Both the position numbers and the translations under genes were made by a program. A DNA stretch of 64,000 nt from Cladophialophora immunda. Taxonomy: Eukaryota > Ascomycota > Eurotiomycetes > Chaetothyriales > Herpotrichiellaceae. The notes under the pieces are model-generated. The model made no database searches and was not told where the DNA came from. It saw only the letters and a program-made list of their open reading frames with translations. Each line of letters opens with the position of its first letter. Position 1 is the stretch's first letter. Below are positions 54,598 to 64,000 of this stretch, piece after piece. The stretch lies in contig NW_015622546.1 in NCBI RefSeq assembly GCF_000835495.1, positions 2,482,883 through 2,546,882 on the forward strand, read 5' to 3'.

Positions 54598-56593
54598 TCA
54601 AGACGGAATGCCCTCGTACTCCCATCCATTATCGCCTCTTCTTCGAGTTCGGCTATTCCTTCGGTTCTGGTTACATTTGACCAGGATCGTCAGGACAGTC
54701 AGTATCAGGATGATCAGTGCCGCTATCGTTGGAATGAGAATCTGTCTTTGTTGTTCCTCCTCCTTGAAGTCCGAGTAAGGACATGTTGCGTTGGGCCCGC
54801 CTAGGACCCAGCAGTCGGCTTGGTCCAGTGAGTTAAAGTTGATCCAGACACCTGACAATATCCCATCAGAGTCATCATTTCGGGGAGTAGTATCATTCAA
54901 TATCTGCCGATACAGGTACGTGTTTTCAAGCCCCGTTCTGGGAAGATCGAATGACGTCGCGTCTGGACATGCATCTGGTGCCGCACCATAAGGAACATTG
55001 AATGTGGAAAGGCGCCATGCATACGGCTCGCCTGCAATGCGACATGCAGCTCGCCGTGATTTCTGGCATGTCTCTAGCCGCCAACGTCCCTGGAATTGGC
55101 TAGTTGCATCAAGCACTGCACACCGAAGGTCATCATCAGTCTTCCCGTTTGCTGAAGTAGTGTTTAGCGGTTGGCCTGGAGCCCATCCAAACACTGTTGA
55201 CTGTGCAAAATCCTGATAAGACAACAAATTGTTCTGTACGGACAAGCCGTCGAGGGTCACGTTCATAACGGGCGAGAACCCGCATGCTGTTAGGTTCTGG
55301 GAAAGGGTGGAGAGGGCATTTGAGTTGATGTCCCCAATGGTTGAAATCGCCCAAGACGCGTTGACCTGAGCGATGGTCGTATCACCTGAGTGATAGTAGC
55401 AGCCCGCGGTTGCCTCGCCGCTCTCACTCAATGCGACATGCGGAGTTGGAAACAGCTCGGTTGCATTAAAGATGGTGCTCGACTCGCTCAGAAAGTCGTA
55501 CTGTGCCATCTGTGGGTCAATCTGATCCCAACTCAGCAGAAGTCTTCGGCTGTCAGTAAGGAGAATCCAGGTTTCTCCAGGCCAGCCGTCTGGTGTGGAG
55601 CGGATGCCATTCTCTCCTGTTTCCTCGGTACGGAAGTAGTTTGCGTCTGTAGGTACTCGGTAATCATCACGAAACCACGACCTGTTCAGATCGTTACGAT
55701 CGTCTTGCAGGTTTTGCGGTGTGTATATAGCTTTACCGAGAGCAGCCTCGAATTGGGCTCCTATGAGATCATCGGAACCAGGTAGTCGGCCCGGCATCGG
55801 TGTATGTGCAGGAGAGGAAGGATCGGTAAATGGTGCAGCGGCATGTAAATTGATGTCAAGAAAGTGTAGTCGTGCCGAGATGGTGTCTGAGGTATGGTCA
55901 AAGTAATCATTGTACAAGGAAATGACGGAACCGATGTTCAAGTCCAGGCTGCACATGTAAGGTCCCAATTTGAGTAAAGTTCCACCTGTGGCACCAGTCG
56001 ACGTTGGAATGGCCACATCACTCGTCGTCGTGGGAGTACCACTGATCGAAGCAGTGGTAGAGGAAATCGGCGAGGTGAAGTTGCTTAGCGAAGACGCTGA
56101 ACCCTGCCGCTTTCCGACGCTAGGCGCCAGAGAGGCCGTTGAATTTGACGCAACTGTGGTGGTTGGAAGCGGAGTGGCAAAGGATGTGGATGCAGTGATT
56201 GAAGACAGTGCCGATGAATCCACGCTGTAACCGGCAGTCGAATTGCCTACTAGGGGAGGAAGCTCGACTGGACATAGACTGAATTGCCGGTTGATGTTAT
56301 CCCAATACAGGTCAATGATCAGACGGCGGTATTGGCTAGCAAACAGATCCGAGATGCATGTTTGAGTCGGGAGGTCATCGTAGACCCCATTGGAAAAACA
56401 AGCCTTCGTAACGTAAACCCCCGGGTGAGTTATGTAATTGATGGGAATTTGCCCCGAGGCATCTCGCATGGACTGGGTCAATTAGTTGTGACGAGCAGTT
56501 TGAGCATCAAAGCAGGCAACCCACCAGGAATACGGTCCCCCAGTGGTCATCCGGTTCCGCCAGCTGGTCAGGCTGGTATTCGAGAGACGTCAT
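54598..56593 (-). CDS. mtc6: Maintenance of telomere capping protein 6 (Mtc6)
   Basis: Type I membrane protein of the Mtc6 family, named from a yeast telomere-capping screen; the molecular role is not established. Exons 56593-56525 and 56472-54598 give 647 residues. The first exon junction restores HWGTVFL|SMRDASGQIPINYITHP, typical for the family. The luminal part carries CISDLFASQYRRLIIDLYWD and a LGPYMCSLDLNIGS block with HAA-type text. A lectin-like C-terminal region contains PYGAAPDACPDATSF and VWINFNSLDQADCWVLGG with paired Cys. One transmembrane segment (ILIPTIAALIILILTVLTIL) is near the C-terminus, followed by a basic cytosolic tail. A cleavable signal peptide is not obvious. Confidence 0.9.
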
Positions 56594-57148
56594 CTGTCAG
56601 AATGGTATCTTGACATGTTGAGGGAGTAGCAGGTTTCCACTTCTTCCAACACTCTGAAAGGAGTAGAGATGGGTTGGCGGCAAGTCGGCAATGGTAGTAG
56701 AATGTCACCGCGCGAGGGTCCTTTCACCTGCGCGCCGACCGAGTCTCTGTGGTGTATCAAGGCCCCGTGTACATCAGGTCGGCGAACTTCTCTGTGGGCT
56801 CGGAGTGCTGGGTACCGTGGTTCCCGTGAATGTTGTTCGAGTTGCAACAACGAAGGTCAGCCATGAGATATTGCACAGCCGCAGTCTTGGCAGCGAGGCT
56901 GAAATCAGTGGCGCAGGCCCATTGCGCTCCCCCGGGAATTTTTGGCGCCTCTTATTCTTCTCATCGCAAACCGTGTCTTCTGTCCAGAGGCCAACTCGCC
57001 TTATACCCGACGCACCGAAGGTATTCACTTCTCCGAAGTCTGCTTTGTTATAATCTCTTTACAGGTTTACCACGCGGAAGTGAACTTTCCTACGGACCCT
57101 CACTTCTCTCACTCTTCTGCAATTCCCTCTACTACGACACCTGCAACC
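56594..57148. promoter_or_regulatory. Divergent promoter region, mtc6 and sec62
   Basis: 555 bases between divergent starts. The sec62 frame stays open well upstream of its ATG, but that text looks non-coding. Confidence 0.55.
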
Positions 57149-58427
57149 ATGGCATCCCCAGGCGGCCCTCCGCCGGGCGCCCAACCCTTCTCCCCACAAC
57201 AAATCCAACAGTTGATTGCCATGGAAGCCCAGAAGCGCGGAATGACCATCCCCCAATTCCAAGCCTTCCAACGACAACAGATCGAGGCCGAAGCCGCCAA
57301 AGCGGGAATGACCCCTCAGCAGTTCGTCCAGATGAAGCAGGAAGAGGCAAGACAACAATTCATGCGCCAGCAGCAGGCGGCTCAGCAACAACAGTCACAA
57401 CAGCCTCAGGGTGGACAACCACAAGGACAACCACGAGGACCGCCGCCCGGGCAGCAGGCCCAACATATCCCCTTGAATGCAAAGGTGGAAGCCAAACCCG
57501 AGGCGCTGGCCGTCGCGAAGTTTCTACGATCCCAGGATTTGAAAACTCGAACGTGTATCTTTAATGGCGAGAGAAAGGACATGTTCAAAGGTATCACCAG
57601 ATGGTATCCTCCATATTTGTGTCCCCCGCTGATCATGACATTGCACAGTGAAACGAGCGTTCCGTGCCCTGAACTCCGACGCCTACAAGAAGGCTCAAAA
57701 GAAGAATCCCTTATTGCCTAAGGTCGAGAACGACGTTGACGCGCGGTCAGCCCTGCAACTTCTTCCCCTATCGATGCTTGCTCTGCGGGTTTCCAAGAAG
57801 GACCCACACGAGGGACACAATCATGCCAAACCCAAGAAAGAGAAACGAGTCAAGGGATTGTGGGAAGTCAAGATCGAGCAACAACAAGACTTTGACCCTA
57901 TGATGCATTATGTCTGGCTGTACGAGGGGTCACAGTGGAAGACTAAAATGTGGGCAGCCCTGGTTCTGGTGCTGGTCTTCGCAGCCGTGCTCTTCCCACT
58001 GTGGCCGCTTGTCCTGAGACAAGGCGTGTGGTATCTCTCGGTCGGCATGATGGGGTTGATTGGCTTGTTCTTTGCCATGGCCATCTTCCGCCTGATCCTC
58101 TTCGTCATCACCTTCTTCCTGGCTCCGCCTGGCCTGTGGTTATATCCCAACCTCTTCGAAGACGTTGGCTTTTTCGATAGTTTCCGACCGCTGTGGGGGT
58201 GGCATGAAACCAAGGAGGACATCAAGCGCAAGAAAAAGGAGAAGAAGGCCCGGAAGGCTCAGAAAAAGCTCGCTGCTTCTGCCGGCGGAGGTGAGAAAGA
58301 CGTGGCTCCCGTGGCGCAGGCGCCCTCGAATGGTACGGCCGTCACATCTGCAGTTGAGCCTGCCACCATGTCGACTGCGGCTAAGCGACATGTTGCTCCG
58401 ACGGTGGAGGAGGCTGATGATGAATGA
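57149..58427 (+). CDS. sec62: ER translocation protein Sec62
   Basis: Subunit of the Sec62/63 complex for post-translational import into the ER. Exons 57149-57590 and 57649-58427 give 406 residues. The N-terminal ~110 residues are Gln/Pro-rich, a fungal extension. The Sec62 domain begins at ALAVAKFLRSQDLKTRTCIF and continues with VKRAFRALNSDAYKKAQKK. Two transmembrane segments follow: WAALVLVLVFAAVLFPLW and SVGMMGLIGLFFAMAIFRLI, then FFLAPPGLWLYPNLFEDVGF. The cytosolic tail is strongly basic (KRKKKEKKARKAQKK), which in yeast binds Sec63 and the ribosome. It converges on Fta4 with a 147-base gap. Confidence 0.96.
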
Positions 58428-58574
58428 TTTCCGATTTTGGGACTGAGGCGGGGACCTTTGCACGTCATGGCGTCCTGGGTATGTAAGAGCCCGTTGACGC
58501 ACGATGCGGATGGATGATGTACCAACATGGGCTGCCTTTGGATTCAGACGGACTTCACCAAGAACCTTTTTTTT

Positions 58575-59436
58575 TCAACCGAGTTTGCCCCGTCCCATTA
58601 CTTGTGCCAATTTCTCCTGGTCCGTCTGCGGCGCTTTTGGCTGGTCCTCCAGACGAGGCCTCTTTATCTTGCCCATCTCTTCCAGCCGCGCCGTGACTCG
58701 ATCCACCAGAACCCCCGTCCGGCCCATTTGCTTTTCCAACTCGCCTAACCGCGTGATGAGGTTTGGCTGGATATTCACCTGCGGCTCGCGCAGCGGCTCC
58801 GTCAGTCTCTGGAGGTGCCGGTACTGCGCGAGTCTCCCCTTCAGCGCGTCCCTCTGCTGGCTGAGGGACAGCAGCTCCTCGCGCATGCGGGTGTACCGTA
58901 TTCCGTTGTCATCTCTTCCTCGCTCCTCCTCCTCGCCCTCCTCCTCTTGTTCTGCCCGGTGTTCGTGGCCAGGGTGTAGATGGAGCGCGTCATAGTCTTG
59001 GGGCAGCGAAGCGATGAATTCCGAGTCGGTCAGGTCGGCGTCCCTGCGGACGCCGACCGTGTCGAGGTCCGCGCGCTCCGAGTCCGCGGCCGCGAGCGCC
59101 CAGTGCAGCGACTCGATCTGCTCGGCGACGTGGCGCTGCGACTGCGTCGAGAAGATGAGGCGGTTGTGCTGCTTGACTTTCTCGTTGACTGGCACAAATC
59201 AAGCAAAAAATGGTTAATTTAAGTCACCCACCAGTTTATTCTTTTCCTTCCCCGGGAGGGTCTGGGTACATACCTTTGGCAACGAGATCCTGGATCAATT
59301 TGTCGCTGAGGCGGCCCTCCTCGGGCTCGGGCAGGATGTCGCGCCATTGCGTCGACGGCTCCAGCGGCGTTTCGAGCAGGCGGATCTGGGAGCGGAGGAA
59401 GGCTGCTTTGAGCGCCGTGATTGAGGGTTCGTCCAT
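58575..59436 (-). CDS. fta4: Kinetochore Sim4/CCAN complex subunit Fta4
   Basis: Inner kinetochore protein of the Sim4 (CENP-related) complex, needed for attachment of centromeres. Exons 59436-59274 and 59188-58575 give 258 residues. Family text is seen at LKAAFLRSQIRLLETPLEPS, the junction LVAKVNEKVKQHNRLIFSTQ, and RHVAEQIESLHWALAAA. The C-terminal half is coiled-coil-like (LLSLSQQRDALKGRLAQYRHL). This family diverges fast, so identity rests on these short blocks and length. The start ATG gives MDEPSITALK, the usual beginning. It is divergent from the HAD gene. Confidence 0.85.
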
Positions 59437-59938
59437 GTTCGTTCGACACGAGAAATCTTTTTCTCAGGCTTCTTCCTTGTTGCTTGGCCGTGGCGGTGTG
59501 AGTTGCATACATATCCGCGATTGCTTCGCTCAACCCCGCGACGCGGTCAAGGTCACCAAGGCGCGTCTCGGGGAAATACGCCGCACTAGAAGCCACCTGC
59601 CTCAGTACCGTGGAGCACAGGGCCCCCAAGCGAAATGAATTGGGTGCTCGGAAAAGGGCTGCTTTCGCCTCAACGCCCACAATAATAATAATAACAATGA
59701 CCTCGGCTCATTGCTCGAAGCGGCTGCTCGGCCATCTCCAAGGGAACATTCGTTGGGAACCATGCTACAATTTCCTCGCCCTAGAACCGGCTATTTTGTC
59801 TCTGCTACAGATTTATATCTAGACAACATTGCGACGGGGCTGATGTGCTTTCATAATTGCGTGCGTTGAGTTACATACCCTTGGCCTTCCCCTCTACTTT
59901 TCTTTGCGAATAGAGTCTTTGGACTTTCTGTTGCCATC
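59437..59938. promoter_or_regulatory. Divergent promoter region, fta4 and HAD gene
   Basis: 502 bases between divergent starts, with an (AAT)n run at about 59681-59694. No exact ACGCGT box is present. No coding signal. Confidence 0.5.
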
Positions 59939-60901
59939 ATGGCCTCGCAGGCTCGGCCCAGGGTGCTCATGTTTGATATCGGAGGCGTTTGTGTAAGTTT
60001 CCTATTCCCCATTCCCTCGGCTTGACGTCGAACATGTTTTGGAATGCACATTCTGGTCGCGTTGGATGGTGTGGTACAGTCGGAGAGTAAAGAAGGAAGG
60101 AAGAACACCAAGAAGAGATACATACAAGTGGACAAAGCTGTGACGCTCGAGATGGTGTTGACCTTTCTTCCTGATACGCAGGTCCAATCTCCCTTCCAAG
60201 CCATCCTCGACTACGAGATCAAGGAGGGCATCCCGACGGGGTACATCAACTACTCGATCCGGGCGCTGACGCCCAACGGGGCGTGGCACCGGCTGGAGCG
60301 CGGCGAGATCCCCAACGACAGCGAGTACTTCCGCATGTTCAAGGCGGACCTGCAGCGGCCGGAGCTGTGGGCACAGTTCCACCGCGAGAAGCTGGGGATC
60401 ACGGACGCGGCGCGGCTGCCGCCCATCCCGGACATCGACACCGAGGCCCTGTACTGGACCATGATGAGCCACTCGCGCAACCCGGACCCGTGGATGTACC
60501 CGGCGCTGCTCCGGCTCCAGGCTGACGGCCGCTACAAGCTCGCGGCCCTGTCCAACACCACCCTCTACCCGGAGGGCCACCCGTTCAACAACCCGTCGCC
60601 CGACGACGTGCGCCGTGTGTTTGAGATCTTCGTCTCGAGCGCCCACGTCGGCATGCGCAAGCCCAACCGCGACATCTACGAGCACGCCCTGAAGCTGATC
60701 CGCGAGAAGTGGGGCCAGGACATCCAGCCGCGCGACATTGTGTTCCTTGACGACATCGGCGAGAACCTCAAGACCGCGAGGAGTCTGGGCATGCGCACCA
60801 TCCGCGTCGTGCTGGGCAAGACCAAGGACGCCGTCCGGGAGCTGGAGAACGTGACGGGGTTGACCCTGGTGGGGGAGCCGTGGACCAAGGCCAAGTTATA
60901 G
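59939..60901 (+). CDS. HAD-superfamily hydrolase (epoxide-hydrolase N-domain-like)
   Basis: Exons 59939-59992 and 60182-60901 give 257 residues. The first HAD motif is VLMFDIGGVCVQSPF: the nucleophile Asp is present, but the second Asp of the usual DxD is Gly, as in some YihX-like phosphatases. Motif II is LAALSNTT, motif III carries Lys in GMRKPNRDIYEHAL, and motif IV is IVFLDDIGENLKTARSLGM. The cap lies between motifs I and II. It most resembles the phosphatase half of soluble epoxide hydrolases and ACAD10-type proteins. Third codon positions in exon 2 are almost all G or C, unlike most neighbours. Substrate unknown. Confidence 0.88.
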
Positions 60902-61693
60902 AACCTTGTATGTGGTGTTTTTTTCGTCAGTTGATCGTGGGAGATTTTCTCCTTTTTATTTATGCTGCTCAAACATCCATAGACAGCGAGGATCTAGATA
61001 GACCACGGGACTGTATTTCTGTCACCGTATCGAAATGCCCGGCAGGCACGCAGGGTGACCTGGCGCAAATCTTTCGGCTCAGCCTTGCCCGGGTCGTCCA
61101 TCGTGAGATAGACCGTCGTGGAATGCTCAGACTATCACGGTCAGGTAGATAAGGAAGTTCCATTCTGGCAAACGTGAACCTTGCCTGTGCTGTGTAAAAC
61201 GACCATTTTCATACTCTTTGTCACCGAATCCATTGCAAACGACTTAACAGCCGTCAATCGATTATTCCAAGGACCTGATCCCGTCGTGAACTATTCCCGT
61301 CACTCGAGGCAAATATCACCCTGAGCAACCATAAACGCTCCGCGGTACTGTATATCACTGGATGGTGGTATCTGCTGTCGCAAATTAGAAATCTCTCCGC
61401 CGTGAGGGAGGGGAGGGCAATCGTCGTTGTCGCACCGTCAAACACCGCCACTTTCTCTATGAAAGAGGGGGGATCAGAGGAGATCGCGTTCTTCGGCAGT
61501 GCATACATCGACGGATCGTTGCGATGCCTGACAGTCACCTCGCATCGGGTAGTGTAACGGAGCTTCTCACAGTTGAGGATGATATTCCGTTCCAAACCAA
61601 CAAAAAAACAGTAGATCGGTGGTTTTTTCTTCCCTTATGGTGTTCTTCAATGGCACCATTTCCTCCCTTTGGGCAAAGATCCAAGGAAATGTT
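60902..61693. other. Convergent intergenic region
   Basis: Between the HAD gene (+) and the 2EXR-like gene (-). No gene supported. Confidence 0.45.
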
Positions 61694-62624
61694 TTACTGA
61701 TGCAACGCGAAAAAGAAATCTCGTTGTCCTTGAGCATTCGCTAGCACGGTACCACTCACCTTGGATCTGACATAGCGACCGTGGTCATCATACACCCACT
61801 CGACTCCAATATCCTCTTCGTCGGTCTCAGCGCGGCGCATCAGATCGACGTGCGATCGAAACTCCCACTTGCCGCTGACAATAATATTAGGCACAGAGCC
61901 AGGAATGACGGCCTCTCTGGTGGTGACCGATCTACCACCGCTGTCAGCTTTCCGGACCGCTTTCTTCAACCACGGGTGGTATTGCGTGATGTCGGCGACC
62001 ATGGCAAGAAACATCGGTCTCGCGGTTAGGTGTCCGTGTATTGCCTCGTCCATATCCTGCGATTCGACCAAGGTCCAGAGATGCAGCTCTTGGAGGTTTC
62101 GAAACCAATCGCGGAAGAACTGGCCGTACTTGTAAGATGAGGGCCCATGATTGATGAATGAGGGCCCAGGACTGAGTAATGATGGGCCTTCCCACAAGAG
62201 TGTCAACTGCGCCTTCTTGATGAGCGCGGTGTCGTTTTTTGGTCACGCTGCATTCCAGTTCGCCTCCAGTGAACAGGTCGGTGCCATAGGAAGCGCGAAT
62301 CCCCCACAGATTCTCACCATAGTACATTAAACGTCCCTCCTCATATATCTGTCTGCAGACAAGAAGAAGGTCCCCAGGCTCACCCCGTCCACCATCACTA
62401 ACCCAACTCTTCAGATTCGTACCGATCGAGGTTTGAGCCATTTTCATTTCCAAGTCCTCTTCAGAAGTGTCGCACGATTGTGGCCTGAGATTTAGTAGAA
62501 GTTCCCGGTCGCTCAATAAGACATGCCGGAAAATCTGGTCTCGGATTTCACGGAGTATTCCCAGGAGCTGCAGATCGGGGTCCTCGGAGGCACTTGAGAG
62601 CTCTGCTGGCTGAAGAATGGGCAA
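61694..62624 (-). CDS. 2EXR/F-box-like fungal protein, reading frame broken by one base
   Basis: The first frame (62624 leftward) gives LLGILREIRDQIFRHVLLSD and LLLVCRQIYEEGRLMYYGEN, the pattern of fungal 2EXR/F-box-like proteins. At a T6 run (62235-62240, A6 in the coding strand) the sensible reading moves by one base: before it ELECSV, after it ALIKKAQLTLLWEGP to the stop at 61694. Without the shift the product has an unrelated tail. No intron with acceptable ends and phase explains it. It could be a sequencing error in a homopolymer or a real pseudogene. Past the break the frame has three 7-residue repeats ending in Gly. Function of the family is unknown. Confidence 0.6.
62137..62199 (-). 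repeat. Three imperfect 21-base tandem units
   Basis: Units at 62137-62157, 62158-62178 and 62179-62199, each beginning ATGAGGGCCC or a close variant. They encode the 7-residue units PSLLSPG, PSFINHG and PSSYKYG within the downstream frame of the 2EXR-like gene. Confidence 0.7.
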
Positions 62625-63521
62625 TCAGTTGGCATGTTTCCTCGATGTGGGAGGTCTTACATGAGGCCTTGTCTTCCCCCCCAAGATTAAGCTCAATCAA
62701 CCACGAACTCGCAATACAAGACTCATCGCATATCAGGGTTGATCTTCTCTTTATTAGGTATGCTTCTAAACCACCAGCCTTAGAGCCAAGGTCGTTCATG
62801 GCGTGTCCTTGGAAGCTTGATGAATGACGAAAGGCTACTGTGGTAGAGGAACTCGTTCGACTCTTGAATTGAGACTGACGTCTGGTGGCTTGAACGTTGG
62901 GCGAAGATGAGTAGGGGGTCATGCTCAATTGAGAGGCTGCAAAGGACACAGCAGTGAGACCACAATCGTTGGATGCGCGAGGAAGAGCTTTCAAGTTTGA
63001 CCACCGGCAGGATATTGAAAATTGGCACAACACCAGCAACGGTCAAATTCAGTGATAGTCCTTCATCAGCGAACTTCTGTAGATTGTGGTTCGGCTAGCG
63101 ATGATGGACTGGTTGTTGTGCTAGTGACCCAAATGGTCCTCTTGTGTCGACTTGAAGCAAGTTGCACTCTCAGAAAGACTCTTTTTTTTTTGTTTTTTTT
63201 TGAAAAGGGCATGAATTTCACAGCTTCTGCTGTTATTTGACTATCTTCTGGGTAGTAGTACCTGGTACTAGAGATTGGGTACTGCGCACTGTGCACTCAC
63301 CAACGTGGAATTTAACAACACCCGCCAGCCCAAGCCCATCAGCCAAGAGCAGCCGTCTCACTGTCTGGTGGTATGTCGCAGCCGGGGTTTTGCCGACTTG
63401 TCCATAGTCCCTTCTCAGGTTTTTGCACCAGTTTCCTTCTGATCCTGAGTCGCTATGGCGGTAACACCCTCACCCAGTGTTCGCATGCTCCTCAAACCGC
63501 CGAATTCTTGTTCTGGATGCC
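62625..63521. other. Intergenic region with poly-T
   Basis: Between the 2EXR-like start and the sugar transporter stop (both -). A frame of 163 codons at 62548-63039 has no recognisable text. A T-rich run lies near 63182-63202. Confidence 0.45.
63182..63202. repeat. Poly-T tract
   Basis: Two T runs separated by a single G. Confidence 0.85.
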
Positions 63522-64000
63522 TTAGACAACCTCTGACTTGAGTTCCCCAGCTTCAGTAACCCCCATTTCCGCGGCATACGTGGTCTTTGGTGTCCACCCC
63601 GATGAGGTCCGCGGAGTTGTCTCTTCTAGCATACGGTCGACTTGTTCAAGTGTAAGGCCCTTGGTCTCAGGGATGAGGAAATAGGCGTACACAAGGCAAC
63701 ATGCACACAGAGAACCCCAGATGAAGAAAACCTTGGGCCCGAGGTTGCCTTTGTCGGATCCAACCATGAACGGTGTGATGACGGCAATGATCTGCAGCGT
63801 AAATCGGGTTAATGGTTGACCATAATCAGAAACGGGGCCTATACTTACACAGTTCCAGAGCCAGTTTGAGGCGGTAGACAGCCCAACTCCACGAGACCGG
63901 ATTGGGAGTGGAAAGACCTCTCCGATCACGACCCATGCACCGGGGCCCCAAGTGGTTGCGAAAAAGAAGATGTAAATGCAGATGAATGCAATCTCGGCTT
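63522..64000 (-). CDS. MFS sugar transporter, 3' part only
   Basis: C-terminal end of a sugar porter of the major facilitator superfamily; the 5' part lies beyond the right edge. Exons seen: 64000-63849 and 63791-63522. The text includes FFFATTWGPGAWVVIGEVFPLPIR-type sequence (key residues W, P, E, R), GLSTASNWLWNC, then after the intron IIAVITPFMVGSDKGNLGPK and the signature PETKGLTLEQVDRMLEE. These span the last transmembrane helices (11-12) and cytosolic tail. The type of sugar cannot be read from this part. Confidence 0.93.
   Translation of the reverse strand, partial: AEIAFICIYIFFFATTWGPGAWVVIGEVFPLPIRSRGVGLSTASNWLWNCVSIGPVSDYGQPLTRFTLQIIAVITPFMVGSDKGNLGPKVFFIWGSLCACCLVYAYFLIPETKGLTLEQVDRMLEETTPRTSSGWTPKTTYAAEMGVTEAGELKSEVV

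Noticed and set aside
1..64000. Transposons, CRISPR arrays or repeat-induced mutation
   Set aside because: No transposase or long terminal repeats, no spaced repeats, and no AT-rich, C-to-T-decayed block was seen.

Overview
The window is nuclear DNA of a filamentous ascomycete (Pezizomycotina). Nearly every gene has short GT-AG introns (about 38-200 bases, mostly 50-60), intergenic gaps are 0.1-3.6 kb, and protein content is typically fungal (Gα of the GanB class, Hog1/SakA, Mtc6, Fta4, Srf1, UBR7-like). The best fit is a Eurotiomycete, possibly Chaetothyriales; that rank is inference. I see no transposon, rRNA, convincing tRNA or CRISPR array. All spliced models were built by hand; each exon set listed sums to a multiple of three and joins conserved protein text.

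Left part (1-20 kb): a cytosolic GH31 α-xylosidase/α-glucosidase (-), a single-exon LSH/Irc5-type SNF2 ATPase (-), MCM2 (-) and, divergently, a UBR7-like protein (+). MCB boxes (ACGCGT) lie upstream of both the SNF2 gene and MCM2, pointing to G1/S control. Then come a large unknown protein (-), a dual-specificity-phosphatase-like protein (-), a mitochondrial K+/H+ exchange-related protein (-) and the phospholipase D regulator Srf1 (+).

Middle (20-42 kb): a cupin (-), CUL1 (+), an Avl9-family DENN-like protein (-), glycogen phosphorylase (-, ten exons including a 13-base exon), GanB Gα (-) and Hog1/SakA MAP kinase (+). The last three form a nutrient and stress signalling block: Gα-cAMP-PKA and Hog1 are the pathways known to control glycogen breakdown. 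As I recall, the same neighbours occur in Aspergillus nidulans. GanB and Hog1 are head to head across a 3.6 kb gene-free region.

Right part (42-64 kb): a small unknown protein (-), an HSL-type α/β hydrolase (+), a long disordered orphan (+), an NmrA-like reductase (-), an ankyrin protein with a fungal NLR-like N-terminal domain (+), Mtc6 (-), Sec62 (+), the kinetochore subunit Fta4 (-), a HAD-like hydrolase (+), a 2EXR/F-box-like gene broken by a one-base shift in a T6 run (-), and the 3' end of an MFS sugar transporter (-) that runs off the right edge.

I found no clearly new multi-gene system. The points most worth checking are the G1/S boxes plus PIP-like motif of the LSH gene, the glycogen phosphorylase-GanB-Hog1 block with its long shared upstream region, the phosphatase-like protein with an altered signature, the frameshifted gene, and three orphan proteins.
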